Below are positions 10,131-18,755 of a stretch of 35,257 nt of DNA, piece by piece. The stretch spans positions 1 through 35,257 of the forward strand of contig JAGGQZ010000012.1 of NCBI GenBank assembly GCA_018613055.1, given 5' to 3'. The position numbers and the translations under genes are program-made. How positions within the stretch are numbered: position 1 is the first letter of the stretch; each line of letters opens with the position of its first letter. The notes under the pieces were generated by a model. That model was not told the DNA's origin, did no database searches, and saw nothing but the letters and a program-made list of their open reading frames with translations. This DNA comes from Chryseobacterium sp. ISL-80. Its GTDB lineage: Bacteria; Bacillota; Bacilli; Bacillales; Cytobacillaceae.

Positions 10131-10613
10131 ATGTTTCGAATTGGACAAGGTTTTGATGTGCATCAACTGACGGAAGGACGCCCGCTGATCATTGGCGGAA
10201 TCACGATCCCATATGAAAAAGGGCTGCTTGGCCACTCCGATGCTGATGTGCTTTTACATACGGTAGCAGATGCATGCCTGGGAGCAATCGGCGAAGGGGA
10301 TATCGGCCGGCATTTCCCAGATACCGACCCTGAATTCAAGGACGCCGATTCGGCAAAATTGCTTGAGCATGTCTGGAAGATTGTGAAGGGAAAGGGTTAT
10401 GAGCTCGTCAACATCGACTGCACGATCATCGCCCAGCAGCCAAAGATGGCACCGCATATTGAAGCGATGCGTGAAAGGATTGCAGGGCTGCTGGAAGGAA
10501 CCCCAGACCAGGTGAACGTCAAAGCGACGACAACAGAAAAGCTTGGGTTCCCGGGACGGGGAGAAGGTATTGCTTCCCAGGCAACCGTGCTGCTCAAGCA
10601 GACAGAGAAATAA
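10131..10613 (+). CDS. ispF: IspF, 2-C-methyl-D-erythritol 2,4-cyclodiphosphate synthase
   Basis: A 160-residue trimeric zinc enzyme that cyclises CDP-ME 2-phosphate with release of CMP, two steps after IspD. The metal ligands Asp9, His11 and His43 are seen in [10 protein letters not shown] and [15 protein letters not shown], and the family signature [19 protein letters not shown] is near the C-terminus. ATG at 10131 was chosen for the AAAGGAG at 10115-10121 and alignment with the family; the reading frame stays open upstream to 10044 inside ispD but without a suitable start site. Confidence 0.96.
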   Translation: MFRIGQGFDVHQLTEGRPLIIGGITIPYEKGLLGHSDADVLLHTVADACLGAIGEGDIGRHFPDTDPEFKDADSAKLLEHVWKIVKGKGYELVNIDCTIIAQQPKMAPHIEAMRERIAGLLEGTPDQVNVKATTTEKLGFPGRGEGIASQATVLLKQTEK

Positions 10614-10625
10614 ATCAGGAGCTAC

Positions 10626-10655
10626 TTCCGCTTTATATATCGATAATGATACAAT
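10626..10655 (+). promoter_or_regulatory. Possible gltX promoter (extended -10)
   Basis: TGATACAAT at 10647-10655 is an extended -10 box; a weak -35 candidate TTCCGC lies at 10626-10631. It is about 30 bp upstream of the gltX ribosome binding site. Confidence 0.4.
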
Positions 10656-10686
10656 AATGAACAGCTATATTAGAGGAGGATTCACT

Positions 10687-12144
10687 ATGTCATCAGATAT
10701 CCGGGTGCGTTACGCTCCGAGTCCGACTGGACATTTACATATCGGGAATGCCCGTACAGCATTATTCAATTATCTATTCGCACGCAACAGAGGCGGAAAG
10801 TTCATCATCCGTATTGAAGATACAGATAAAAAACGCAATATCGAAGGCGGAGAGCAGAGCCAATTGAAGTACCTTCAGTGGCTTGGAATCGACTGGGACG
10901 AGAGCGTCGATGTCGGCGGCGAATATGGACCATACCGCCAGTCAGAGCGTAATCACATATATGAGCAATACAATCAGGAGCTTCTTGATAAAGGTCATGC
11001 CTACAAGTGCTATTGCACCGAGGAAGAGCTTGAGGCTGAGCGCGAGGAGCAGGCTGCACGAAACGAGACTCCACATTATTCAGGGCGCTGCCGCAACCTG
11101 ACGCCAGAACAGCGCGAGCAGTTTGAACAGGAAGGACGCCAGCCGAGCCTTCGCTTCAAGGTCCCTGCAGGCAAGATCCTGAAGTTCGATGATATGGTAA
11201 AAGGCGACGTGAGCTTTGAATCAGACGGAATGGGTGACTTTGTTATCGTCAAGAAGGATGGAACGCCTACTTACAACTATGCGGTTGTCATGGATGATCA
11301 TTTAATGAAGATTTCCCATGTTCTTCGCGGGGATGACCATATCTCCAATACACCGAAGCAGCTTGTGATTTATGAAGCGCTTGGCTGGGAGCCGCCTGTG
11401 TTTGGCCATATGACGCTGATTGTCAACGAAAGCCGCAAGAAGCTGAGCAAGCGTGACGAGTCCATCATCCAGTTCATTGAGCAGTACGAGGAGCTAGGGT
11501 ATCTGCCTGAGGCACTGTTCAACTTCATTACCCTGCTTGGATGGTCTCCATCAGGCGAGGAAGAGATTTATTCAAAGGATGAGTTCATCGAGATTTTCGA
11601 CCCTGCCAGACTTTCAAAATCTCCGGCGCTCTTTGACCAGCAGAAGCTTGCCTGGATGAACAATCAATATATGAAAAAGGCAGACCTTGACACGGTTGTC
11701 GAGCTTGCACTGCCGCATCTCGTCAAAGCTGGAAAGGTCAGCGAGAACCGTAATGCAGAAGAGGAAGCATGGGTACGCAACCTCATCTCCCTGTATCATG
11801 ATAAAATGAGCTTCGGAGCGGAAATCGTCGAGATGTCGGATTTATTTTTCCGCGATGAGGTAAACTATGATGAAGAAGCAACAGAAGTTCTTGCAGGCGA
11901 ACAGGTTCCTGAAGTGCTGAAAGCATTCCTTGTCGAAATCGACCAGCTTGAAGAATTCAAGGCAGATGGAATTAAGGCCGCGGTAAAGGCAGTCCAAAAA
12001 GGCACCGGCCATAAAGGCCAGAAGCTGTTCATGCCAATCCGCGCGGCTGCGACAGGCCAGACCCATGGACCAGACCTGATGCTTGCGATGGAATTGATCG
12101 GCAAAGACAAGGTCAAGGAAAGAGTCCAGAAACTTTTAGGCTAA
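10687..12144 (+). CDS. gltX: Glutamyl-tRNA synthetase (class I)
   Basis: A 485-residue class I synthetase that charges tRNA-Glu. In Bacillus the enzyme is non-discriminating and also loads tRNA-Gln, corrected by GatCAB. The HIGH motif is HIGN at 18-21 ([13 protein letters not shown]) and the KMSKS motif is KLSKR at 252-256. CYC and SGRC cysteines lie near 97-125. The ATG at 10687 sits behind AGAGGAGG (10673-10680); the open frame extends upstream into ispF without a good start. It is followed by the cysteine T-box leader. Confidence 0.97.
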   Translation: MSSDIRVRYAPSPTGHLHIGNARTALFNYLFARNRGGKFIIRIEDTDKKRNIEGGEQSQLKYLQWLGIDWDESVDVGGEYGPYRQSERNHIYEQYNQELLDKGHAYKCYCTEEELEAEREEQAARNETPHYSGRCRNLTPEQREQFEQEGRQPSLRFKVPAGKILKFDDMVKGDVSFESDGMGDFVIVKKDGTPTYNYAVVMDDHLMKISHVLRGDDHISNTPKQLVIYEALGWEPPVFGHMTLIVNESRKKLSKRDESIIQFIEQYEELGYLPEALFNFITLLGWSPSGEEEIYSKDEFIEIFDPARLSKSPALFDQQKLAWMNNQYMKKADLDTVVELALPHLVKAGKVSENRNAEEEAWVRNLISLYHDKMSFGAEIVEMSDLFFRDEVNYDEEATEVLAGEQVPEVLKAFLVEIDQLEEFKADGIKAAVKAVQKGTGHKGQKLFMPIRAAATGQTHGPDLMLAMELIGKDKVKERVQKLLG

Positions 12145-12166
12145 TAACTTTTTTAAGCTGTTTTAG

Positions 12167-12195
12167 TTAACAGAAATTCAAAAATGTAATATAGT
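12167..12195 (+). promoter_or_regulatory. Promoter of the cysE-cysS T-box transcript
   Basis: TTAACA (12167-12172) and TATAGT (12190-12195) with a 17-bp spacer, about 30 bp upstream of the first T-box sequence. Transcription would start near 12202. Confidence 0.6.
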
Positions 12196-12201
12196 AAGAG
12201 T

Positions 12202-12475
12202 AATTCTATAAAACCAAAGTGTTGAAGAGGAAAAGTAGAAGAATGACGCTTATTAGAGAGAACCATCACCGGCTGAAAGTGGTTCAGGCCTCTCATTTTT
12301 TGAAATGCGCCTCAGAGTCCCTGTGCGAAAAGGCAAACATACCTTAGTAGTATTGGGCGGGACCTCCCGTTAACAGGTGAAAGTTGAGGCCATTGCCATG
12401 ATTTAAAGGCGGCCTAAACAGAGTGGAACCGCGCATACCAAGCGTCTCTGTCGTTTACGACAGGGGCGCTTTTTT
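12202..12475 (+). promoter_or_regulatory. T-box riboswitch, cysteine (UGC specifier)
   Basis: Standard T-box parts are visible in order: GAAGAGGAAAAGTAGAAG at the stem I base; a probable specifier TGC at 12306-12308 (GAAATGCGCCTC); the stem III sequence GGGACCTCCCGTTA near 12360; the T-box core GAGTGGAACCGCGC at 12421-12434, whose TGG pairs with the tRNA acceptor end; and a terminator hairpin (12440-12453 with 12458-12471) followed by T to 12475. Uncharged tRNA-Cys should favour the antiterminator and switch on cysE and cysS. The downstream genes support a cysteine reading of the specifier. Confidence 0.93.
12440..12475 (+). terminator. T-box terminator (attenuator)
   Basis: A 14-bp stem, AAGCGTCTCTGTCG with CGACAGGGGCGCTT (two G-T pairs), a 4-nt loop and a T-run. 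It competes with the antiterminator of the T-box core. Confidence 0.9.
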
Positions 12476-12544
12476 ATATGGTGTACTCCGTTAAAAAAAA
12501 TTCGGGCTTATGTAGCCTGAAAAGTCTGAGTGGCCACTTTCCAG

Positions 12545-12710
12545 TCAGATAAACACGGATATGTGCCCGGTCTCGGTCAAGAGATGAAAACGAGGCACAT
12601 AAAACACGGATATGTGCCCGAAAAGGCTGGAATCACAATTTACCGGTCACAAAAACGAGGAACATGTGCCCGAAAAAGCCGAAGGAGCAAGATTTCGGTC
12701 ACATACATCC
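12545..12710 (+). repeat. Degenerate copies of the CACATAAAAC...ATGTGCCCG repeat
   Basis: Three copies end in ATGTGCCCG at about 12560-12570, 12610-12622 and 12662-12674; a fourth partial start CGGTCACATA is near 12696-12705. They resemble the unit of the array at 34762-35257. The second copy forms an uninterrupted 7-bp hairpin, GGCACAT with ATGTGCC. The 327-bp gap 12476-12802 between T-box and cysE has otherwise only a small hairpin (12501-12521). Confidence 0.8.
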
Positions 12711-12802
12711 AAAGCAATCAGTCTATAGCCGAATCTCGGCTCTAAAGGTGCTCACTACTGAGCAGAATTCCAATCAATTTTTAAAAGAAGGAGGGTTTCA
12801 CC

Positions 12803-13498
12803 ATGTTTAAAATGATGAAGGAAGATATAGAAGTTGTGTTTGAACAAGATCCTTCTGCGAGAAGCGCGCTGGAAGTGATTTTGACTTATGCTGGGTTGCA
12901 TGCGATCTGGTCTCATCGTTTGGCGCATGCTTTCTATAAGCGCAAGTTTTATTTTATCGCCAGAGCCATCTCGCAGATCAGCCGCTTTTTCACGGGGGTT
13001 GAAATCCATCCGGGTGCTAAGATTGGCAGAAGGTTCTTTATCGATCACGGGATGGGCGTCGTCATCGGCGAAACCTGTGAGATCGGTGATAATGTGACGG
13101 TGTTCCAGGGGGTTACCCTCGGAGGGACCGGCAAGGAAAAAGGCAAGCGCCACCCAACGGTGATGGACAATGCGCTGATTGCGACTGGCGCGAAGGTTTT
13201 AGGTTCGATCACGATTGGGGAGAATTCTAAAGTCGGGGCTGGGTCGGTTGTCCTGAAGGATGTCCCGCCGAACTCCACTGTGGTCGGCATCCCGGGAAAA
13301 ATCGTCATCCAGGATGGCGTCAGGGTTAAAAAGGACTTCAATCATCGTGATTTGCCGGACCCTGTTTCAGACCGATGCCAGGAAATCGAAAAGGAACTGG
13401 TTAAACTAAGAAAAGAACTTGAACTAGTGAAATTACAAGAAGAGATTGAAGTTGTGAAACAAGGAAGGGGCATGGAAAATGGGAATCAAAATTTATAA
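12803..13498 (+). CDS. cysE: Serine O-acetyltransferase
   Basis: A 231-residue enzyme that acetylates L-serine with acetyl-CoA, the first step of cysteine synthesis. An N-terminal helical part ([24 protein letters not shown]) is followed by a left-handed beta-helix of hexapeptide repeats, including the active-site stretch [19 protein letters not shown] and the flexible [12 protein letters not shown] loop. ATG at 12803 follows AAGAAGGAGGG. It is about 14 residues longer than B. subtilis CysE (217), with a charged helical tail. Its end overlaps the start of cysS by 20 nt in another frame, so translation is probably coupled. Transcription depends on T-box readthrough. Confidence 0.96.
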   Translation: MFKMMKEDIEVVFEQDPSARSALEVILTYAGLHAIWSHRLAHAFYKRKFYFIARAISQISRFFTGVEIHPGAKIGRRFFIDHGMGVVIGETCEIGDNVTVFQGVTLGGTGKEKGKRHPTVMDNALIATGAKVLGSITIGENSKVGAGSVVLKDVPPNSTVVGIPGKIVIQDGVRVKKDFNHRDLPDPVSDRCQEIEKELVKLRKELELVKLQEEIEVVKQGRGMENGNQNL

Positions 13499-14876
13499 TA
13501 CACTTACCCGCAATAAAGAAGAGTTTATCCCACTGGAAGAGGGAAAAGTGAAGATGTATGTCTGCGGACCTACTGTCTATAACTATATCCACATCGGAAA
13601 TGCCCGTCCTGCTATTGTTTTTGACACGGTGCGCCGCTACCTTGAATTCCGCGGGTATGATGTCAGATATATCTCTAATTTCACAGATGTCGATGATAAA
13701 CTCATCAAAGCCGCGAACGAACTCGGTGAAGATGTCCCGACCGTTGCTCAGCGCTTCATCAATGCCTATTTCGAGGATGTCCACGCACTTGGCTGCAAAA
13801 CTGCTGATGCTCATCCAAGGGTGACCGAGACAATGGATTTAATCATTGAGTTTATCAGCGTGCTGATTGAAAAAGGCTTTGCCTATGAATCTGGCGGGGA
13901 TGTCTATTACCGCACGAGGGAATTCGAAGGATACGGGAAGCTTTCACACCAATCGATCGAAGAGCTGAAGGTTGGAGCAAGAATCCAGATCGGTGAGAAG
14001 AAGAAAGACGCCCTTGATTTCGTTCTTTGGAAAACAGCAAAGGAAGGCGAGATTTCCTGGGACAGTCCTTGGGGCAAAGGCCGCCCGGGCTGGCATATCG
14101 AGTGCTCGGCAATGGCACGTGAATATCTGGGAGATACCATCGATATCCATGCAGGAGGCCAGGACCTTGCATTCCCTCACCATGAAAATGAAATCGCTCA
14201 GTCAGAGGCGTTGACAGGAAAGACGTTTGCCCGCTACTGGATGCATAATGGTTATATCAATATCGATAATGAGAAGATGTCCAAATCACTTGGCAATTTT
14301 GTCACCGTGCATGACATCATCAAACAGCATGATCCGCAAGTGTTAAGGTTCTTCATGCTGTCCGTGCATTACCGCAATCCAATCAACTACAGCGAGGAAC
14401 TGCTTGAAAATACGAAGGCCGCCTTCGAACGTCTGAAGACTTCCTACCAGAATCTGAAACACCGTATGGATGCAAGTGCTGAATTGACCGATAACAATCA
14501 GGAATGGCTCGATAAAATCGCTGCGCTCCGCAGTCAGTTCATCAAGGAAATGGATGATGACTTCAATACAGCGAATGGAGTATCCGTATTGTTCGACCTG
14601 TCGAAGCTCTCCAATCTGTACTTGATGGAGAAGAATACTTCTGCAGAAGTGATTCAGTCTTTCATGAGTGAATTTGAAGCTTTGTTCAGCGTGCTCGGTC
14701 TGTCACTGAAGGATGAAGAGCTGTTGGATGAAGAAATCGAGGCGCTGATCGAAAAAAGGACACAGGCACGGAAGGAAAGGAACTTCCAGCTGGCAGATGA
14801 AATCCGTGACCAGCTGAAGGAAATGAACATCATCATCGAGGACACTCCTCAGGGCATCAGATGGAAAAGAGGCTAA
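13479..14876 (+). CDS. cysS: Cysteinyl-tRNA synthetase (class I)
   Basis: A 465-residue monomeric synthetase that charges tRNA-Cys. Zinc/cysteine-recognition residues are visible as Cys29 ([16 protein letters not shown]), the IECSAM cysteine and the FPHHENE histidine. HIGN is at 38-41 and KMSKS at 266-270. The C-terminal anticodon-binding part is intact and ends GIRWKRG, as in relatives. The start ATG 13479 lies within the end of cysE behind AAGGAAGGGG. It closes the regulatory circle: CysS loads the tRNA that the upstream T-box senses. mrnC begins directly at the base after the stop. Confidence 0.97.
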   Translation: MGIKIYNTLTRNKEEFIPLEEGKVKMYVCGPTVYNYIHIGNARPAIVFDTVRRYLEFRGYDVRYISNFTDVDDKLIKAANELGEDVPTVAQRFINAYFEDVHALGCKTADAHPRVTETMDLIIEFISVLIEKGFAYESGGDVYYRTREFEGYGKLSHQSIEELKVGARIQIGEKKKDALDFVLWKTAKEGEISWDSPWGKGRPGWHIECSAMAREYLGDTIDIHAGGQDLAFPHHENEIAQSEALTGKTFARYWMHNGYINIDNEKMSKSLGNFVTVHDIIKQHDPQVLRFFMLSVHYRNPINYSEELLENTKAAFERLKTSYQNLKHRMDASAELTDNNQEWLDKIAALRSQFIKEMDDDFNTANGVSVLFDLSKLSNLYLMEKNTSAEVIQSFMSEFEALFSVLGLSLKDEELLDEEIEALIEKRTQARKERNFQLADEIRDQLKEMNIIIEDTPQGIRWKRG

Positions 14877-15284
14877 ATGATGCTGCATTACGAAAAACGA
14901 GTGGATGAAAAACAATTGAACAGCCTTGCGCTTGCTTATATGGGTGATGCGGTGTACGAACTGTATGTCCGGCATCACCTGCTGCACAGCGGAAAGGTGC
15001 GGCCAAACCAGCTGCACAAGGAAGCGACTGCCTATGTTTCAGCAAAATCGCAGGCGAAGTACCTTCATAAACTGATGGAAATGGATGAGCTGTCAGATGA
15101 AGAAATGGCCATTGTAAAACGGGGCCGCAATGCGAAGTCAGGCTCAGTTCCGAAAAACACCGATGTCCAAACATATCGTTACAGTACGGCCTTCGAGGCC
15201 TTAATCGGTTCTTTGCATTTGGCAGGGAACGAAAAACGGATAGAAGAACTGATTGCCAAAGTATTTGCACTCGCTGAAGAATAG
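14877..15284 (+). CDS. mrnC: Mini-ribonuclease III
   Basis: A 135-residue RNase III catalytic domain without a dsRNA-binding domain; in B. subtilis it trims 23S rRNA ends. Seen: the signature [20 protein letters not shown] with the acidic catalytic residues (about 18-37), [14 protein letters not shown], and [30 protein letters not shown]. Two ATG codons are adjacent at 14877 and 14880; either may start, with a weak AAAAGAGG before the cysS stop. rlmB follows after 19 bp, so two rRNA maturation enzymes are side by side. Confidence 0.94.
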   Translation: MMLHYEKRVDEKQLNSLALAYMGDAVYELYVRHHLLHSGKVRPNQLHKEATAYVSAKSQAKYLHKLMEMDELSDEEMAIVKRGRNAKSGSVPKNTDVQTYRYSTAFEALIGSLHLAGNEKRIEELIAKVFALAEE

Positions 15285-15303
15285 ATAGGAGGAAGGGTTC
15301 CAG

Positions 15304-16269
15304 ATGAGCCAGAGACAAAAACAAAAACAGAACCGGAACACCAGGCAGAAGCAGGATGACGATAAAAACCGCAAACCTGCCCGGAACCTGGCGCAGAAAC
15401 ATGATGACAAACAAAAGAGAAAACAAGCCAGGAGCCAGGACCATGATACAAAGCGTGTCCAGAAACCCGCAGCTGGCCGTGACATGAAGCAAAGGCAAAA
15501 ACCTGAACAACAGCAAGAGCAAAATGAAAACCAGGATTACATCATTGGCAAAAATCCGGTCATCGAAGTGCTGAAATCAGATCGTGATATCAACAAGATC
15601 CTGATTGCCGAAGGCTCCCAGAGCGGACAGATGCAGCAGGTCATTGGAATGGCGAGGGAAGCCAATGTCATGGTTCAATTCGTTCCGAAAAAAAAGATCG
15701 ACCAGCTTGCCGATGGAAATCATCAGGGTGTCATCGCCCAGGTAGCAGCCTACGAATATGCGGAGATAGATGATCTGTTCGCGGCAGCAGAAAAGAAAAA
15801 TGAAGCTCCTTTCTTTTTGCTCCTTGATGAAATTGAGGATCCCCACAATCTTGGATCAATCATGAGGACAGCTGATGCCTCAGGAGCGCATGGAATTATC
15901 ATTCCTAAGCGGAGAGCTGTAGGATTGACGGCTACAGTAGCAAAACTATCTACCGGTGCAATTGAATATATCCCGGTTGTAAGGGTCACAAATATGGCGC
16001 AGACAATCGATGAACTGAAGGAACGCGGTGTCTGGATTGCCGGAACCGATGCATCCGCAAAACAGGATTATCGCCAAATGGATGGCACATTGCCTCTTGG
16101 CCTGGTAATTGGCAGCGAAGGAAAAGGAATGGGAAGGCTGATTCGTGATAAATGTGATTTCCTATTGAGCCTGCCGATGGCTGGACATGTGACTTCCTTG
16201 AATGCATCAGTGGCCGCGGCGCTTTTGATGTATGAAGTTTACCGCAAACGTCAACCGCTAGGGGAATAG
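15304..16269 (+). CDS. rlmB: RlmB, 23S rRNA (guanosine-2'-O-)-methyltransferase, with long basic N-terminal extension
   Basis: A 321-residue SPOUT (TrmH/SpoU) methyltransferase. The family core starts near residue 78 (DYIIGKNPVIEVL), with an L30e-like substrate domain, then the SPOUT knot: DPHNLGSIMRTADA, LGLVIGSEGKGM and LPMAGHVTSLNASVAAALLMYE. In E. coli RlmB modifies G2251. B. subtilis YacO has about 249 residues; here about 77 extra N-terminal residues are rich in Lys, Arg, Gln, Asn and Asp with no hydrophobic stretch. AGGAGGAAGGG at 15287-15297 places the start at 15304, so the extension is likely translated. rae1 follows after 2 bp. Confidence 0.94.
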   Translation: MSQRQKQKQNRNTRQKQDDDKNRKPARNLAQKHDDKQKRKQARSQDHDTKRVQKPAAGRDMKQRQKPEQQQEQNENQDYIIGKNPVIEVLKSDRDINKILIAEGSQSGQMQQVIGMAREANVMVQFVPKKKIDQLADGNHQGVIAQVAAYEYAEIDDLFAAAEKKNEAPFFLLLDEIEDPHNLGSIMRTADASGAHGIIIPKRRAVGLTATVAKLSTGAIEYIPVVRVTNMAQTIDELKERGVWIAGTDASAKQDYRQMDGTLPLGLVIGSEGKGMGRLIRDKCDFLLSLPMAGHVTSLNASVAAALLMYEVYRKRQPLGE

Positions 16270-16271
16270 GA

Positions 16272-16781
16272 ATGGATATCCTGCTTGTTGACGGCTACAA
16301 CATTATCGGCGCATGGCCGGAGCTGGTCAGCCTCAAGAAGAAAGAACTTTCAGCGGCCAGGGACAGGCTGGTGGAAATCATGGCTGAATACCAGGCATAT
16401 ACCGGCTATCGCGTCATTATCGTTTTCGACGCTCATTTTGTATCAGGCACACAAAAGAAATATAAAAATTATAAGGTGGATGTAATTTTTACAAAAGAAA
16501 ATGAAACGGCGGATGAACGGATTGAAAGGCTGGCAATCGAACTGAACAACCGCCAAACGCAAATCCATGTAGCTACCTCTGACTATACCGAGCAATGGGC
16601 AATTTTTGGACAGGGAGCCTTGAGGAAATCAGCGAGAGAGCTGCTTAACGAAACAAATTTAATCAGTAAAAAAATAGAAAAAAGCGTGAAAGTGATCCAG
16701 GAAAAAAAGCCAAGTGCAAAGATTCCGCTTACAAAAGAAGTGGCAGAAATTTTTGAAAAATGGCGCAGAGGAGAGCAATGA
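16272..16781 (+). CDS. rae1: Rae1 (YacP), NYN-domain ribosome-associated endoribonuclease
   Basis: A 169-residue NYN/PIN-like protein. In B. subtilis the orthologue (170 residues) enters the ribosomal A site and cuts certain mRNAs in a translation-dependent way. Seen: DILLVDGYNIIGAWPEL at the start with the first catalytic aspartate, VIIVFDAHFV, FTKENETADERIERLA and VATSDYTEQWAIFGQGA, the usual spaced acidic residues. The C-terminal tail is basic. ATG at 16272 lies 2 bp after the rlmB stop, with AGGGGAATAGG as the site. Confidence 0.92.
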   Translation: MDILLVDGYNIIGAWPELVSLKKKELSAARDRLVEIMAEYQAYTGYRVIIVFDAHFVSGTQKKYKNYKVDVIFTKENETADERIERLAIELNNRQTQIHVATSDYTEQWAIFGQGALRKSARELLNETNLISKKIEKSVKVIQEKKPSAKIPLTKEVAEIFEKWRRGEQ

Positions 16782-16785
16782 CCTG

Positions 16786-16815
16786 TTGACGCCTTAAAAA
16801 AGCCTGCTGTATAAT
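16786..16815 (+). promoter_or_regulatory. Sigma-A promoter of sigH
   Basis: TTGACG (16786-16791) and TATAAT (16810-16815), spacer 18 bp, between rae1 and sigH. B. subtilis sigH is also read from a sigma-A promoter at this place, which AbrB represses there; no AbrB site can be judged by eye. Confidence 0.8.
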
Positions 16816-16849
16816 ATTTCTAACTGTATGTGCGGGCGGGGGGATCGAA

Positions 16850-17500
16850 ATGAGTGCTGACATCGGGAATCGTTTAAATGACGCTTATTTATTGCTGGAA
16901 GATGAAGAAATTGTAGAAGCAGTGCACAGAGGAGAAAGCGATGCACTTGATTTTCTGATTCACAAATACAGGAATTTTGTGCGGGCGAAAGCGCGGTCAT
17001 ATTTCTTGATTGGAGCAGATAAAGAGGACATCGTGCAGGAAGGGATGATCGGCTTATATAAGGCGATCCGGGACTTCCGTGAGGACAAGCTTACATCATT
17101 CAAAGCATTTGCAGAACTATGCATTACCCGTCAGATCATTACGGCCATCAAGACGGCCACAAGGCAAAAACACATCCCGCTTAACTCCTATGTTTCCCTG
17201 GACAAGCCAATTTATGATGAAGAATCGGACAGGACACTGATGGATGTTTTATCCGGAGCCAAAGTGATGGACCCCGAGGAGTTATTTATTAATCAGGAAG
17301 AGTTTGACCAGATTGAAGTGAAAATGTCAGAGCTGCTGAGTGACCTTGAACGAAAAGTGCTCGCACTGTATTTGGACGGACAATCCTATCAGGAGATTTC
17401 CGAAGAACTGAATCGCCATGTTAAGTCAATCGACAATGCGCTTCAGCGCGTGAAACGGAAGCTTGAAAGGTATCTTGAACTGAGAGAGCTGTCAGTATAG
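16850..17500 (+). CDS. sigH: RNA polymerase sigma-H factor
   Basis: A 216-residue alternative sigma factor for the transition to stationary phase, early sporulation and competence. Region 2 (about 30-100) contains KYRNFVRAKARSYFLIGADKEDIVQEGMIGLYKAIRDF; region 4 near the C-terminus has a helix-turn-helix (LDGQSYQEISEELNRHVKSIDNALQRVKRKLERYL). It is nearly identical to the B. subtilis protein (218) in these parts. ATG 16850 follows GGGCGGGGGGATC. Its presence suggests an endospore former, though that is inference from the family. Confidence 0.96.
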   Translation: MSADIGNRLNDAYLLLEDEEIVEAVHRGESDALDFLIHKYRNFVRAKARSYFLIGADKEDIVQEGMIGLYKAIRDFREDKLTSFKAFAELCITRQIITAIKTATRQKHIPLNSYVSLDKPIYDEESDRTLMDVLSGAKVMDPEELFINQEEFDQIEVKMSELLSDLERKVLALYLDGQSYQEISEELNRHVKSIDNALQRVKRKLERYLELRELSV

Positions 17501-17554
17501 GCGAAATTGACGAAAAATAGCCACAAAACTGACTTTTACTCCCGAAAGCGCTTA

Positions 17555-17583
17555 TTGACACAATCTATCAGCCGTGTTATCTT
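17555..17583 (+). promoter_or_regulatory. Promoter upstream of rpmGB-secE
   Basis: TTGACA (17555-17560) with TATCTT (17578-17583) at 17 bp. A second TATAAT-like box lies at 17592-17597 without a good -35. It would drive rpmGB and secE. Confidence 0.55.
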
Positions 17584-17646
17584 TTTAAAGATATAATAGA
17601 TGGCGGTTTCATAGAAATCGGCCTGTTGAAGCGGGTGTAGATGTCA

Positions 17647-17796
17647 ATGAACAACAAAGTGACTCTTGCTTGTCAGGAATGCGGATCCCGCAATTATTCC
17701 ACTACGAGCAACAAGCAAACGCAAACGGAACGGCTGGAGCTGAAAAAGTACTGCAGCAACTGTGGTGCCCATACAGTTCATAAGGAAACGAAATAA
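17647..17796 (+). CDS. rpmGB: 50S ribosomal protein L33 (zinc-ribbon form)
   Basis: A short gene of 49 codons: [14 protein letters not shown] followed later by [17 protein letters not shown]. Two CxxC pairs make this the zinc-binding form of L33; Bacillus often also carries a Cys-less paralogue elsewhere. The ATG at 17647 aligns with the B. subtilis start and lies 9 nt after GGGTG; an in-frame ATG at 17641 is closer and would add two residues. Its place just before secE is conserved in Firmicutes. Confidence 0.93.
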   Translation: MNNKVTLACQECGSRNYSTTSNKQTQTERLELKKYCSNCGAHTVHKETK

Positions 17797-17847
17797 GGTT
17801 TTCAGATAGATCATCATATGGAATTCCGATAAGTTGGAGGTTACAAA

Positions 17848-18030
17848 ATGCAGCGCATCACTAAGTTTTTCAGTGAAGTTGGACGTGAAATGAGAAAGGT
17901 CAGCTGGCCTAGACGCAAGGAACTGACTCGCTACACGATTACAGTTCTGTCTACAGTTGCTTTTGCTGCTCTGTTCTTCGCAGTGTTAGACCTTGGTATT
18001 TCTGAATTGATTCGCTTAATTCTTGAATAA
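17848..18030 (+). CDS. secE: SecE, protein translocase subunit
   Basis: A 60-residue single-span SecE of the short Gram-positive type. An amphipathic cytosolic helix (FFSEVGREMRKVSWPRRKELTR, with the conserved KVSWP) is followed by one membrane segment (about 30-55). It clamps SecY in the SecYEG channel. ATG 17848 follows TTGGAGGTTAC. Its position between rpmGB and nusG is the classical order. Confidence 0.95.
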   Translation: MQRITKFFSEVGREMRKVSWPRRKELTRYTITVLSTVAFAALFFAVLDLGISELIRLILE

Positions 18031-18053
18031 CCACTGTACACTCATGGTATAAT
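18023..18053 (+). promoter_or_regulatory. Possible promoter at the secE 3' end
   Basis: A consensus TATAAT at 18048-18053 with TTGAAT at 18023-18028, but the 19-bp spacer is long. It lies just ahead of the terminator-like hairpin at 18080-18103. Confidence 0.4.
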
Positions 18054-18079
18054 GGAAAATATAAACGCAGGACAAGTTT

Positions 18080-18103
18080 AAAAGCCCGGATAACGGGTTT
18101 TTT
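18080..18103 (+). terminator. Terminator or attenuator between secE and nusG
   Basis: AAAAGCCCG-like stem (18080-18088) pairs with CGGGTTTTT (18094-18102, one G-T pair); the loop is 5 nt and the T-run continues. It should stop or reduce readthrough from secE into nusG. Confidence 0.7.
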
Positions 18104-18210
18104 ATTTGCTTGAAAAAAATTCGCATTCAATGCCTGGGCTGCAGTGTTTGTTCAACTGTAATACCCGGACGTTTGGAAATGGGGAGGGACGGACGATTTA
18201 GTCCTCGATA

Positions 18211-18744
18211 ATGGAAAAGAATTGGTATGTAGTGCATACTTACTCGGGCTACGAGAACAAGGTCAAGACGAATCTTGAAAAACGTGTTGAAACAATGGGC
18301 ATGCAAGATAAGATCTTCCGTGTGATCGTACCTGAAGAAGAAGAAACAGATTTCAAAAATGGCAAAAAGAAAGTTGTGAAGAGAAAGACTTTCCCTGGCT
18401 ACGTTTTAGTAGAGTTGGTCATGACGGATGATTCCTGGTATGTTGTCCGCAATACGCCAGGCGTAACAGGCTTTGTCGGCTCTTCGGGTGCTGGATCAAA
18501 ACCTACACCGCTGCTGCCTGAGGAAGTAACCTTTATCCTTAAGCGCATGGGCGTTGAAGAGAAAAGGGTAGATGTCAACTTCGAACTTGGCGAGACAGTA
18601 CAGGTCAGCGAAGGGCCGTTTGCGAACTTCACGGGCACAATTGAAGAGATCGATAAGGATAAAGCGAAGCTTAAAGTTCTTGTCAATATGTTCGGCCGCG
18701 ATACTCCGGTTGAGCTTGAATTTTCCCAGATTGAAAAATTATAA
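18211..18744 (+). CDS. nusG: NusG, transcription elongation/termination factor
   Basis: A 177-residue NusG. The NGN domain begins KNWYVVHTYSGYENKVKTNLEKR and has FPGYVLVELVMTDDSWYVVRNTPGVTGFVG; the KOW motif (VQVSEGPFANFTGTIEEID) lies near 125-145. It binds RNA polymerase and affects pausing and Rho action. The ATG at 18211 is forced: the frame is closed by TAG at 18199 and no other start lies between. The only strong Shine-Dalgarno (GGGGAGGG, 18181-18188) is 22 nt away, with a small hairpin between. Its 180-bp leader also holds a terminator. Confidence 0.96.
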   Translation: MEKNWYVVHTYSGYENKVKTNLEKRVETMGMQDKIFRVIVPEEEETDFKNGKKKVVKRKTFPGYVLVELVMTDDSWYVVRNTPGVTGFVGSSGAGSKPTPLLPEEVTFILKRMGVEEKRVDVNFELGETVQVSEGPFANFTGTIEEIDKDKAKLKVLVNMFGRDTPVELEFSQIEKL

Positions 18745-18755
18745 TCTGAAATAAC

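Noticed and set aside
12530-12745. ORF of 71 codons between T-box and cysE
   Set aside because: It is made of the hairpin repeats (KHGYVP repeats reflect ATATGTGCCCG). Repeat-derived ORFs of this kind are usually not genes.
14857-15522. Long minus-strand ORF opposite mrnC/rlmB, and others such as 6141-6791 opposite radA
   Set aside because: Antisense shadows of conserved genes, without ribosome binding site or family resemblance.
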